In this document: in pieces, positions 7,455-14,981 of the stretch
Position numbering within the stretch: the first letter of the stretch is position 1
How the letters are laid out: each line of letters begins with the position of its first letter
NCBI GenBank assembly: GCA_024403335.1
Contig: JAKSSA010000028.1
Span: 1 to 33,634 of the forward strand
DNA: 33,634 nucleotides
Source of the DNA: Lachnospiraceae bacterium
GTDB taxonomy: Bacteria; Bacillota; Clostridia; Lachnospirales; Lachnospiraceae
Reading direction: 5' to 3'
Program-made: the position numbers and the translations under genes
The notes under the pieces: generated by a model
Database searches by the model: none
The model's input: the letters and a program-made list of their open reading frames with translations, nothing else
Told to the model about the DNA's origin: nothing

Positions 7455-9050
7455 ATGAGACTTACAGATTTGAGTAGCAATTTCGATGCTGCTAAAAAAG
7501 AATTTGAAGCAAATGGCATAGAAGTTTTTAATTATGACAGAAATGAATTAAGGAAAAAGACAATGGAAAATCCAACCTGGCTGCATTTCGGAGCCGGTAA
7601 CATTTTTCGTGCCTTTCCTGCAAGAGTTTTAGATGAACTGCTTTCAAAAGGCATATGCCAAAGCGGTTTGATAGTTTGTGAGGGTTTTGATGAAGAGCTC
7701 ATTGATAAGGCATATAAGCCATTCGATGATTTAAGTCTTGCTGTTACTCTTTGTGCAAATGGCGAGATTAAAAAACAGGCTGTTGGTAGTGTTGTTGAAT
7801 CTGTATTTTTAGGAACAGAAAGTGGATATAACAGAATAAGTGATATTTTCACCAAAGAATCACTTCAGTTCATAAGCTTTACCATTACCGAAAAGGGATA
7901 TTCGCTCATGGGAAAAGATGGTAATCTTATGGGATTAGTAAAGGAAGATCTTGAAAGCGCAACTCTTTTGCCAAGACATTTGATGGGTAAAATTGCTGCA
8001 TTATTACTTAAGCGCTACAATGCAAACAAAGCGCCTTTAGCTGTTGTTAGTATGGATAACTGTTCACACAATGGTGACAAGCTTAAAGCCTCTGTTATGG
8101 TATTTGCCAATAATTGGGTTGACAAAGGAGTTGTTGATAAAGGCTTTGTTGAATATTTGGAGGATGCAAACAAAATTACTTTCCCTCTTTCCATGATAGA
8201 CAAAATCACTCCAAGACCTGATGCTTTGGTTGGTAAAGCATTAGAAGATGCTGGTTTTAATGATACAGATGTTATCATAACTTCAAAGAACACCTACACT
8301 TCTCCTTTTGTAAATGCTGAAGAAACCGAGTATTTGGTAATTGAAGATCGTTTCCCTAACGGAAGAATGGCACTTGAAAAGGGTGGTATTTTATTCACTG
8401 ACAGAGAAACTGTAGATAAAGTTGAGAAAATGAAGGTTTGCACCTGTCTCAATCCACTCCATACCTGCCTTGCTATCTTTGGCTGTTTGCTTGATTATAA
8501 ATCTATTTCAGCTGAAATGAGCAACCCGTTACTTGTAAAGATGATAACAAAGTTAGGCTACGAAGAAGGAATGCCGGTTGTAGTAAATCCCGGAATACTC
8601 AATCCTGTTGATTTCCTTAAAAATGTTATCGAAAAGCGTCTTCCGAATCCTTTTATGCCTGATACTCCTCAGAGAATTGCCTGTGACACTTCACAAAAAA
8701 TTCCTGTTCGTTTTGGTGAAACGCTTAAAGCCTATAAAGCAAAAGGTGACATCCCCAAGCTTAATGTTATTCCGCTTGTATTTGCAGGTTATCTTCGTTA
8801 TCTGCTTGGCACCAATGATAATGGTGAAGCTTTTGAACCAAGTCCTGATCCTTTACTTTCTGAACTCATGAACATCATGAATACAAGCATAAGTGAAATG
8901 GACCAGGCCGTAAATGTTATTCTTTCAAGAAAAGACATCTTTGCAATTGATTTATTCGACTGTGGAATTGCAAAACAGGTAAAAGAACTTTTTGCAGAAA
9001 TGTGTGCAGGAAAGGGTGCAATCACAAGAACTCTCGAAAAATACTTGTAA
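7455..9050 (+). CDS. uxuB: Mannitol-dehydrogenase-family protein, probable D-fructuronate reductase
   Basis: 531 aa, within the usual 480-540 range of the long-chain mannitol dehydrogenase family. The N-terminus has the NAD-binding segment WLHFGAGNIFRAF near residues 41-53. The catalytic part contains CLNPLHTCLAIFG near residue 335, with the Asn and His of the family active site, then a conserved C-terminal helical domain. In this family the substrate may be mannitol, fructuronate, tagaturonate or arabinitol. I favour D-fructuronate to D-mannonate reduction because the next enzyme (UxuA) and an alpha-glucuronidase lie within 7 kb. The gene stands alone, with ribosome binding site AAGGAG, its own operator-bearing promoter and a strong terminator. 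The exact substrate is inferred. Confidence 0.8.
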   Translation: MRLTDLSSNFDAAKKEFEANGIEVFNYDRNELRKKTMENPTWLHFGAGNIFRAFPARVLDELLSKGICQSGLIVCEGFDEELIDKAYKPFDDLSLAVTLCANGEIKKQAVGSVVESVFLGTESGYNRISDIFTKESLQFISFTITEKGYSLMGKDGNLMGLVKEDLESATLLPRHLMGKIAALLLKRYNANKAPLAVVSMDNCSHNGDKLKASVMVFANNWVDKGVVDKGFVEYLEDANKITFPLSMIDKITPRPDALVGKALEDAGFNDTDVIITSKNTYTSPFVNAEETEYLVIEDRFPNGRMALEKGGILFTDRETVDKVEKMKVCTCLNPLHTCLAIFGCLLDYKSISAEMSNPLLVKMITKLGYEEGMPVVVNPGILNPVDFLKNVIEKRLPNPFMPDTPQRIACDTSQKIPVRFGETLKAYKAKGDIPKLNVIPLVFAGYLRYLLGTNDNGEAFEPSPDPLLSELMNIMNTSISEMDQAVNVILSRKDIFAIDLFDCGIAKQVKELFAEMCAGKGAITRTLEKYL

Positions 9051-9083
9051 ATCAGTTTTTGAATAATTAATCTACAAATCAAT

Positions 9084-9119
9084 AAAGCGGCGACAGGATA
9101 ACACCTATCGCCGCTTTTT
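9084..9119 (+). terminator. Intrinsic terminator of the fructuronate-reductase-like gene
   Basis: A long stem AAAGCGGCGA-x-AGG / CCT-x-TCGCCGCTTT around a short loop, with one mismatch, is followed by TTT, 30 nt after the stop codon. On the minus strand it is followed by TTTATTGATTT, so it may work in both directions. Confidence 0.85.
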
Positions 9120-9149
9120 AGATACTTCCTTCACAGTTTCATCTTTTAA

Positions 9150-9245
9150 CTATCTTTTAACTAATTCTTTTGCAAGCTTTTCCTGAGTCAAGCCCTTTTC
9201 GTTTCTCAAATTTTTAAGAAACAATCCTATTTTAATCTGGTCCAT
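9150..9245 (-). pseudogene. Truncated XRE-family regulator (first helices only)
   Basis: A good ribosome binding site (AAAGGAGG) precedes an ATG at 9245. The peptide is MDQIKIGLFLKNLRNEKGLT followed by QEKLAKELVKR and a stop, 31 aa in all. This is the N-terminus of a common Lachnospiraceae XRE/Cro-type regulator. Full-length relatives continue with the recognition helix and an RTVSRWE motif, which is missing here. The break sits at a small direct repeat (GTTAAAAGAT twice). Likely a dead remnant. A functional micropeptide cannot be excluded. Confidence 0.6.
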
Positions 9246-9330
9246 ATCTGTTCCTCCTTTCGAACCAAGCTTAACAATTTCCAATACTTTTTTTAACGAC
9301 ACAAAGTGAGAAATGCCATATTTTTCGGTA

Positions 9331-9348
9331 TTGGACACAAATGTCTAA
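9331..9348. promoter_or_regulatory. Imperfect palindrome upstream of the XRE remnant
   Basis: TTGGACACAAATGTCTAA has 7-bp arms that match at 6 of 7 positions around CAAA. It lies about 85 nt before the remnant start, where an autoregulatory operator would be expected. No clear -10/-35 pair is seen. Confidence 0.35.
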
Positions 9349-9389
9349 TCATTTAAAACTCAATTACAAATGCTTTCGTGTAATTCACA

Positions 9390-9626
9390 TCATCTTTTTT
9401 TACAAATCACATCTTCTTTTGTAATACCATTCCTGTCATAAACGGCAACTTCGCAGGAAGCTAAACCTGCTTCATACTTTTTCACATATTCGTCAAGTGC
9501 ATCACCAATATCGCTATAGTCTATGCCAGATGGCGTTTGGATTTCATCTGCTAATGCCTGGTTTTCGTTTAAACAAATCATAAACAAAATCAAAACAATT
9601 AAAAATAGTGACACAATTTTTTTCAT
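9390..9626 (-). pseudogene. Secreted 78-aa fragment, probable remnant of a beta-lactamase-fold serine hydrolase
   Basis: 78 aa beginning with a clear signal peptide (MKKIVSLFLIVLILFMICL, then ALA before DE at about residue 27). The rest, including YSDIGDALDEYVKKYEAGLA and CEVAVYDRNG, resembles the start of class-C beta-lactamase-like serine hydrolases. Those are normally 350 aa or more, with an SxxK motif after this point. Here the frame ends at once in KEDVICKKR. A ribosome binding site (AAGGAGG) is present. It sits next to another truncated gene, which suggests one decayed segment. The family assignment rests on a short region and is tentative. A short secreted peptide is the alternative. 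Confidence 0.5.
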
Positions 9627-9710
9627 AAGAATCCTCCTTAAAAATCATGTCACTATATTAATACCCATTCGTTACAGCAATAATCGGTAAGTATTAACTG
9701 AATATTAAAA

Positions 9711-11120
9711 TTACTTTACTTCTTCTTTCTTATCAACTATGTTCTGAATCCAAACACCCTTCTTAAGCATAACAAATCCAACTATACATTTAATAACATC
9801 TGCTGCAAGCACACAAATATATAAAGGCTGAATCGGCATACTTGTATAATTTGCCAGTACCTTTGCCAAAGGAATTGTTACCACCCACATAAACGCACTG
9901 TCAAAAAGGAAGGTAACAATAGTTTTTCCACCGCTTCTTATTGTGAAATAAGAAGCGTGCAAAAATGCTGCCATAGGCATAAAGGAAGCAGAAATAATAA
10001 TGAACTGTGACGCATATGCTCTTACTTCAGGCTCTGTTTTATACAAAAGAGGGAATAATGAAGACAATGCTATTTCAATAATTGCAACCGAAGCTGCCAA
10101 CACAATTGACAAAGCAATCAGTTTTCTGTCTTCATCTTTTGCTTCTTCAATCTCATTTGCGCCAAGTCGCATTCCGATTATGATAGCAACTGCATTTCCC
10201 ATAGAAATAAAAGCAATGTTAAAAAGGTTGTTGATAGTATTGCTTATATTCATTGCAGCTACCACCTCAAGTCCTCTTAAGGAATAGCACTGTAGCTGCG
10301 CAGCAATACCCATGGACCACAAAGCTTCATTTGCAAGAAGCGGTGTTCCCTTTTTCAAAATACCAGTAAACAGTTCTGTAGGAATTCTGAAATGTCTGAA
10401 TGCACCAATAAAGTAAGGGAACTTAGAAGTATGCATATAAGTCCATATAAGAACTATTGCAAGCTCAACAAAACGCGACAAAACCGTTGCTATGGCCGCA
10501 CCCTTTACTCCAAGTTCAGGGAATCCAAAATTACCAAAAATCAGTAAATAATTAAATACTAAATTTACAACAACTGCTGCAATTCCTGCCTTCATTGGAA
10601 GCACTGTTTCTTCTGTTTCTCTAAGTGAGCTTACATAAATTTGAATTAAAGCAAACGGCAACAATCCCCATATTGATACACTTAAGTATTCCTTCGCATA
10701 TTGCAAGGTTAATGCATTAATCTCTGCAGAATTTCCCTCGCCCTTAAGATACCACATAATCAGATTATCGTCGAATATTAAAAATACCAAAATGCCAACA
10801 AGGGAAACAAACAATGCAATCAAAACCTTCATTCTGAAGACATTTCGCAAACCTTCATGATTTCTTTTGCCCCAATACTGTGAGCCAAAAATTCCGGCAC
10901 CTGACAACCCGCCAAAAATACAAAGATTAAACACGAATATGAGCTGGTTAATAATTGCAACGCCACTCATTGGCACAGTACCAACCTGCCCAACCATCAG
11001 ATTGTCAAGCAGATTAACAAAATTGGTAATACCTGACTGAATTGTGATAGGAATTACTATCGCAAAAACTCTTTTGTAAAATTCCTTATCGCCTACGAAT
11101 CTCCTAATAAAACTATTCAT
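9711..11120 (-). CDS. MATE-family efflux transporter
   Basis: 469 aa, the typical length, with about 12 hydrophobic segments spread evenly. The N-terminal part has IPITIQSGITNFVNLLDNLM and VGQVGTVPMSGVAI, characteristic of the NorM/DinF group. The middle repeats the pattern with GTPLLANEALWSMG. It would export drugs or metabolites with a Na+ or H+ gradient; the substrate is not predictable. Ribosome binding site AAGGTGA is 4 nt from the ATG. The gene lies downstream of the uxuA terminator and is probably transcribed separately. Nothing links it directly to xylan use. Confidence 0.92.
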   Translation of the reverse strand: MNSFIRRFVGDKEFYKRVFAIVIPITIQSGITNFVNLLDNLMVGQVGTVPMSGVAIINQLIFVFNLCIFGGLSGAGIFGSQYWGKRNHEGLRNVFRMKVLIALFVSLVGILVFLIFDDNLIMWYLKGEGNSAEINALTLQYAKEYLSVSIWGLLPFALIQIYVSSLRETEETVLPMKAGIAAVVVNLVFNYLLIFGNFGFPELGVKGAAIATVLSRFVELAIVLIWTYMHTSKFPYFIGAFRHFRIPTELFTGILKKGTPLLANEALWSMGIAAQLQCYSLRGLEVVAAMNISNTINNLFNIAFISMGNAVAIIIGMRLGANEIEEAKDEDRKLIALSIVLAASVAIIEIALSSLFPLLYKTEPEVRAYASQFIIISASFMPMAAFLHASYFTIRSGGKTIVTFLFDSAFMWVVTIPLAKVLANYTSMPIQPLYICVLAADVIKCIVGFVMLKKGVWIQNIVDKKEEVK

Positions 11121-11194
11121 AAATCACCTTACTAAAACACAATAATATATAATGCATACAGCTTTACATTTTAACAAACTGTCTTTATAAAGTC

Positions 11195-11252
11195 CACTAA
11201 AAAACCACTATCCTTTCATAAGACACTAAAAAACCACCATTCTTTCATAAGA
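11195..11252. repeat. 29-bp direct duplication containing the terminator arm of uxuA
   Basis: Two head-to-tail 29-bp units (11195-11223 and 11224-11252) begin CACTAAAAAACCAC and end CTTTCATAAGA, with only two or three differences. The second unit supplies the 3' arm and U-tract of the uxuA terminator. The first is a spare copy without a matching 5' arm. Confidence 0.75.
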
Positions 11253-11265
11253 ATGAATAGTGGTT
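11227..11265 (-). terminator. Intrinsic terminator of the GH67-uxuA operon
   Basis: Leftward, AACCACTATTC pairs with GAATGGTGGTT (11 bp with one G-U pair) around a 12-nt loop and is followed by TTTTTT. It lies about 20 nt after the uxuA stop. Confidence 0.85.
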
Positions 11266-11285
11266 CCTTAACTTTTTACTAAAAA

Positions 11286-12362
11286 CTATCTTTTCTGCTT
11301 CTCAACAGCCTCGAAAAGGCCAGCAAGATAAGTTGCACCTAAAGCTCTGTCATATAAACCATATCCCGGTCTTGCCTGCTCGCCCCAAATCATTCTTCCA
11401 TGATCAGGACGAACCAAACCGTCGAAGCCTCCATCAACCAAAGCCTTTACGATTTCATACATATCAAATTCGCCTTCTGATGAAAGATGAGCGCATTCAT
11501 AGAATTCAGAATCTGAATTGAAATGCATGTTTCTTAAATGTGCAAAATATATTCTTTCTGCAATTTCTTTATTGCGGATGATTTTAACCAAATCATTCTG
11601 CTTTCTGTTGCTGCCAAGAGAACCTGTGCAAAGAGTAAAGCCATTCATCTTTGAAGGATTAAGTCTTGCTATTCTCAATAAAGCCTCTTCGCTTGTAACA
11701 ATTCTTACCAAACCGAAAATATTCCAAGCCGGATCATCAGGATGAACAGCCATCTTAATCTGCCATTTCTCACAGGTAGGCATGATTCTGTCAAGGAAAT
11801 ACTTATAATTTTCAAAAAGCTTGTCGGCAGTCATTCCCTGATATTCTTCGAAAAGTCGCATAATCTCGTCTTTTCTGTTTGCTTCCCAGCCAGGCAAAAG
11901 GAAACCATTTGAACCACTTTCAATACGGGCAAACATATCCTTAACATTAATGCCTTCAAGTACCTTTCCATCATAAGCAAGCGTATTAGAGCCATCTTCC
12001 AAAACCTTTGCCAGGTCTGTTCTTGTCCAGTCAAAAACAGGCATGAAATTATAGCAAACAAGATGAACATCTGCTTTTCCGACATTTTCAAGAGATTCAA
12101 TATAGTTATCAATCAGTTTATCACGACTTGGCTTTCCAAGCTTGATATCCTCATGAACATTTATACTTTCAACTCCAAGCCACTTTAAGCCTGCTGCCTC
12201 AATCTCGTTCTTTCTTTTCATTACCTCATCATAAGGCCAAGCTTCACCTGCAGGAATATGATGTAAAGCTGAAACAATGCCCTTAACTCCGGGAATCTGT
12301 CTGATTTGTTCAAGTGTTACACTATCGTCCTTCTGTCCGTACCAGCGTAATGACATCTGCAT
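11286..12362 (-). CDS. uxuA: Mannonate dehydratase UxuA
   Basis: 358 aa, the normal length for UxuA, a TIM-barrel metal-dependent enzyme that turns D-mannonate into 2-keto-3-deoxy-D-gluconate. Family signatures: MSLRWYGQKDDSVTLEQIRQ at the start, IVSALHHIPAGEAWP, KMAVHPDDPAWNIFG, LCTGSLGS, HLRN and RPDHGRMIWGE near the C-terminus. The His, Cys and Asp ligands for Mn/Fe lie in these last segments. AGGAGG sits 8 nt before the ATG. It starts 18 nt after the alpha-glucuronidase gene, so the two form one operon that links removal of glucuronate from xylan to its breakdown. The isomerase and fructuronate reductase steps are not in this operon; a likely reductase is at 7455-9050. Confidence 0.96.
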   Translation of the reverse strand: MQMSLRWYGQKDDSVTLEQIRQIPGVKGIVSALHHIPAGEAWPYDEVMKRKNEIEAAGLKWLGVESINVHEDIKLGKPSRDKLIDNYIESLENVGKADVHLVCYNFMPVFDWTRTDLAKVLEDGSNTLAYDGKVLEGINVKDMFARIESGSNGFLLPGWEANRKDEIMRLFEEYQGMTADKLFENYKYFLDRIMPTCEKWQIKMAVHPDDPAWNIFGLVRIVTSEEALLRIARLNPSKMNGFTLCTGSLGSNRKQNDLVKIIRNKEIAERIYFAHLRNMHFNSDSEFYECAHLSSEGEFDMYEIVKALVDGGFDGLVRPDHGRMIWGEQARPGYGLYDRALGATYLAGLFEAVEKQKR

Positions 12363-12380
12363 ATAAAATGCCTCCTCGTA

Positions 12381-14474
12381 TTATTCGTATATTTTTCTTC
12401 CCTGTTCATCATCAATATCAGTCAGTCTATGGAAATATGTATTAACTACATCTCTCCACTCAGCTGAGTGTGCTACCTGATGTTCCATTCTTTCGCAGCA
12501 TCTCTTAAAGATGTGTTCCGGAATATGTCCTTCCAGGGTTTTAAAGAGCTCATATTTTCTTGCAACCGCATATGCGCCTTCAAAGTGCATATCATAAATA
12601 TTCTGAATCAATGTTTTGCCATTTGACATAACTCTATTATAAGGTACTTTATGGAAAAACAACAGTAAATTTTCAGGGCAGGTATCGATATTTTCGTACA
12701 TTAAAGCATTCTGCTTAAAATACTGTGTTGCATAACCTGTTCCTTTTGAAGTTCTGTCAAGACCAACCGTTTTATGATTTGCCTTATGATATGTACCCCA
12801 GCGGTCATATTCATAACCATCTACATTAGGGCCATAATGATGTGAAGGATTAACCATCCAGCCAATTCCATAAGGGGAAGTATACTTTTCATAAACCTCT
12901 CTTGAGTCAAGAACAATCTTCAAAATAACTTCCATAACCAAAGGGTCATTGCCAAATTCCAAAGAAATCCACTCTCTTGCGATTTCTTCAGCAGTAAGCT
13001 CAGTATTAAAAGCAAGACGGCCGAAGCCATAGAAATTAAGCGCTGCAAAGTCATGTCCTGTCCAATTATCATCATCACCTGTATTAGAAACAGAAACCAT
13101 ACCGCCCTTTGAAAATCTGTAGGTTCTTCCGGCAACAATGTCCTTAACCTTGTCCAAAGGTTCACTTCCCTTAGCTTCGTCATATGCAGCTAATGCAAGT
13201 TCTTCATTATCAAGGCAGTAAGTCTTAAATTCAAGTGCTTCCTTCCACATCGGAATAAGATAGCAAATGTGTCTTTGCTGTCCTGTATATTCCTGTGCGG
13301 CCTGAACTTCAAGGATTTGGTTAGTTCCAGACATTGCACCAAATAAAGGATTAATAGGCTCTCTTATCTGGAAATCCATAGGGCCATTCTTAATCTGAAG
13401 ATAAACATTTGATAAAAACTTTCCATCAAGGCCAACAAAATTATCATAGCAGGCTCTCGCTCTGTCAGTCACCATATCTCTCCAGTCCTGTTTGCAATTA
13501 TATACAAAGCATCTCCAGATAAGAATTCCGCCATATTCCTTTAAAATCCTTGCAAATAAGTTTGCACCCTCTGCATGATCTCTTCCATAAGTAAAAGGAC
13601 CCGGACGACCTTCTGAATCTGCTTTAACAAGGAAGCCACCAAATTCAGGCATCAGTTTATAAATCTCAGCGATTCTTTCTTCCCAGAATTTTGAAACATT
13701 CTCATCTAACGGATCACAGTTATCAAGTCCGCCAATTTCAATTGGAGCGGCATAATTTATACTCAAAAAAAGCTTAATGCCATAAGATGCCAGAATTTTC
13801 TGAAGCTTAACAATCCTGTCAAGGTGCTTATCTGTAATGAGATATGATTCTTTCTTATGAACATTAACATTGTTGATGGCAGCCGCATTTATTCCAACTG
13901 AAGCACAAAGTCTTGCATACAGTTCAGTTCTTGCATCTACAAGAACTGCCCCATCTATGAAGAAAAAAGAATTACCTGAGTAACCTCTTTCAATCGAACC
14001 ATCAAAGTTGTCCCAGTGATTAAGCATTCTCAAAGGATTTGAAGGCTCATACACCTTTCTTCCTGAAATTTCACATTCTCTTGCAATAAGTCGTATAAAT
14101 TCAAAAGCAGCCTGAAGTAAATTCTCAGCTTTTCTTGCAGATAAAACAAGCTGACCCTTCTTCTCTGAAATAGAATATGCATCATCATTAAGTTCTTTGC
14201 TGTCTTTACACTTAATTAATCTGAGTACTATATCTGTATTGTCACTGTATTCAGTTTCCTTAAATGACTCTCCATAAAAACCAATAAAAGCCTCATTAAT
14301 TTCCTTAACAGCATTGCGGATAATTACCATTTCCAAATCACTTGTCAATCCAACATTATTTGCAATATCAGTAACATCTTTTCCGTTATCAATTGCAACA
14401 CTAAGCGTTGAATATTCCTGTGGAAATTTGCAATCCTTTCTTGAATAGTTTAACCAAGCTTTTTCAAAACCCAT
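12381..14474 (-). CDS. aguA: GH67 alpha-glucuronidase
   Basis: 697 aa, the usual GH67 size (about 670-710). It releases (4-O-methyl)glucuronic acid from the non-reducing-end xylose of aldouronic acids. Catalytic residues by family pattern: general acid Glu288 in KADSEGRPGP, and the pair Asp367 (GPMDFQ) and Glu395 (QAAQEYTG), whose spacing equals that of characterised enzymes. Other signatures are NHWDNFDGSIERGYSG near 152-167 and GIGWMVNPSHHYGPN near 560. No signal peptide is present, so it works in the cytoplasm on imported oligosaccharides. It is first in the operon with uxuA. A GGGG stretch about 10 nt upstream is a weak ribosome binding site, and no clear promoter stands out in the 14475-14640 AT-rich region. 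Confidence 0.96.
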   Translation of the reverse strand: MGFEKAWLNYSRKDCKFPQEYSTLSVAIDNGKDVTDIANNVGLTSDLEMVIIRNAVKEINEAFIGFYGESFKETEYSDNTDIVLRLIKCKDSKELNDDAYSISEKKGQLVLSARKAENLLQAAFEFIRLIARECEISGRKVYEPSNPLRMLNHWDNFDGSIERGYSGNSFFFIDGAVLVDARTELYARLCASVGINAAAINNVNVHKKESYLITDKHLDRIVKLQKILASYGIKLFLSINYAAPIEIGGLDNCDPLDENVSKFWEERIAEIYKLMPEFGGFLVKADSEGRPGPFTYGRDHAEGANLFARILKEYGGILIWRCFVYNCKQDWRDMVTDRARACYDNFVGLDGKFLSNVYLQIKNGPMDFQIREPINPLFGAMSGTNQILEVQAAQEYTGQQRHICYLIPMWKEALEFKTYCLDNEELALAAYDEAKGSEPLDKVKDIVAGRTYRFSKGGMVSVSNTGDDDNWTGHDFAALNFYGFGRLAFNTELTAEEIAREWISLEFGNDPLVMEVILKIVLDSREVYEKYTSPYGIGWMVNPSHHYGPNVDGYEYDRWGTYHKANHKTVGLDRTSKGTGYATQYFKQNALMYENIDTCPENLLLFFHKVPYNRVMSNGKTLIQNIYDMHFEGAYAVARKYELFKTLEGHIPEHIFKRCCERMEHQVAHSAEWRDVVNTYFHRLTDIDDEQGRKIYE

Positions 14475-14696
14475 AATTATAACCCCATATTATATTTTTT
14501 ATCTAAAACCAGAGAAAATTATAATTTATTTCTTTAAAAAATGCTATGCAAATAGAAATAGCTTGATTGCAAATATCACTTTCTGATATTCACTTATCTT
14601 CTTTCCATTTTCATAACATTTCAAACTAATTCACAATTTTTAACATATCATTAACCCCATTGACACATTTTTGACACATTTGTTCATTATTTTAAA

Positions 14697-14757
14697 GACA
14701 TCGTTATTTAAGTGGGGGAGAAATCGATCCATGTTGTCGGGACTCTCCCACTTTTTG
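14697..14757 (+). ncRNA. Candidate small RNA ending in an orphan terminator
   Basis: A hairpin AAGTGGG-GG-AGA / TCTCCCACTT (14710-14752) followed by TTTTT reads rightward, yet no rightward gene lies upstream of it: both flanking genes read leftward. Two TTGACA hexamers at 14660 and 14671 (an 11-bp repeat) precede it, and CATTAT at 14685-14690 could be a -10 (19-nt spacer). A transcript of about 60 nt is predicted. The promoter is weak and the call is tentative. Confidence 0.4.
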
Positions 14758-14808
14758 TTATTTTTATATTAACATTGAGCATCATTTATTATATTGTTTA
14801 AAATAAAA

Positions 14809-14856
14809 AAGCAATTATCTTTTTAAGCTTAGCAGGCTTATTATCGATAATCGCTT
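14809..14856 (-). terminator. Bidirectional intrinsic terminator after the lipoprotein gene
   Basis: AAGCAATTATC (14809-14819) pairs with GATAATCGCTT (14846-14856) with one mismatch. The stem is flanked by an A/T run on both sides, giving GCTTTTTTATTTT leftward and GCTTATTTTTTT rightward. It lies about 120 nt downstream of the lipoprotein stop and could also stop rightward transcripts. Confidence 0.65.
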
Positions 14857-14918
14857 ATTTTTTTGCCACTTATTATTGCTTATTTTTTATCGCAAGCTGT
14901 TTGCCTCAACCCAAACAT

Positions 14919-14981
14919 CAATATTAGTATCATTATTGGTAACAATATTAGTTTCATTAATATCAGTAACAATATCAGTAC
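14919..14981. repeat. Short direct repeats (CAATATTAGT type) at the lipoprotein gene end
   Basis: Three copies of CAATATTAGT/CAATATCAGT start at 14919, 14943 and 14970 with GTAA between them (steps of 24 and 27 bp). The last copy overlaps the stop codon of the lipoprotein gene. Confidence 0.5.

Noticed and set aside
9150-9338. 62-aa protein starting at 9338
   Set aside because: The first 31 residues have no family resemblance and cover the untranslated leader; the strong ribosome binding site and conserved start MDQIKIG are at 9245.
14475-14640. Promoter of the GH67-uxuA operon
   Set aside because: Several TTGCAA, TTGAAA and TATAAT-like hexamers occur, but none is spaced at 16-18 nt with good matches to both elements, so I made no call.
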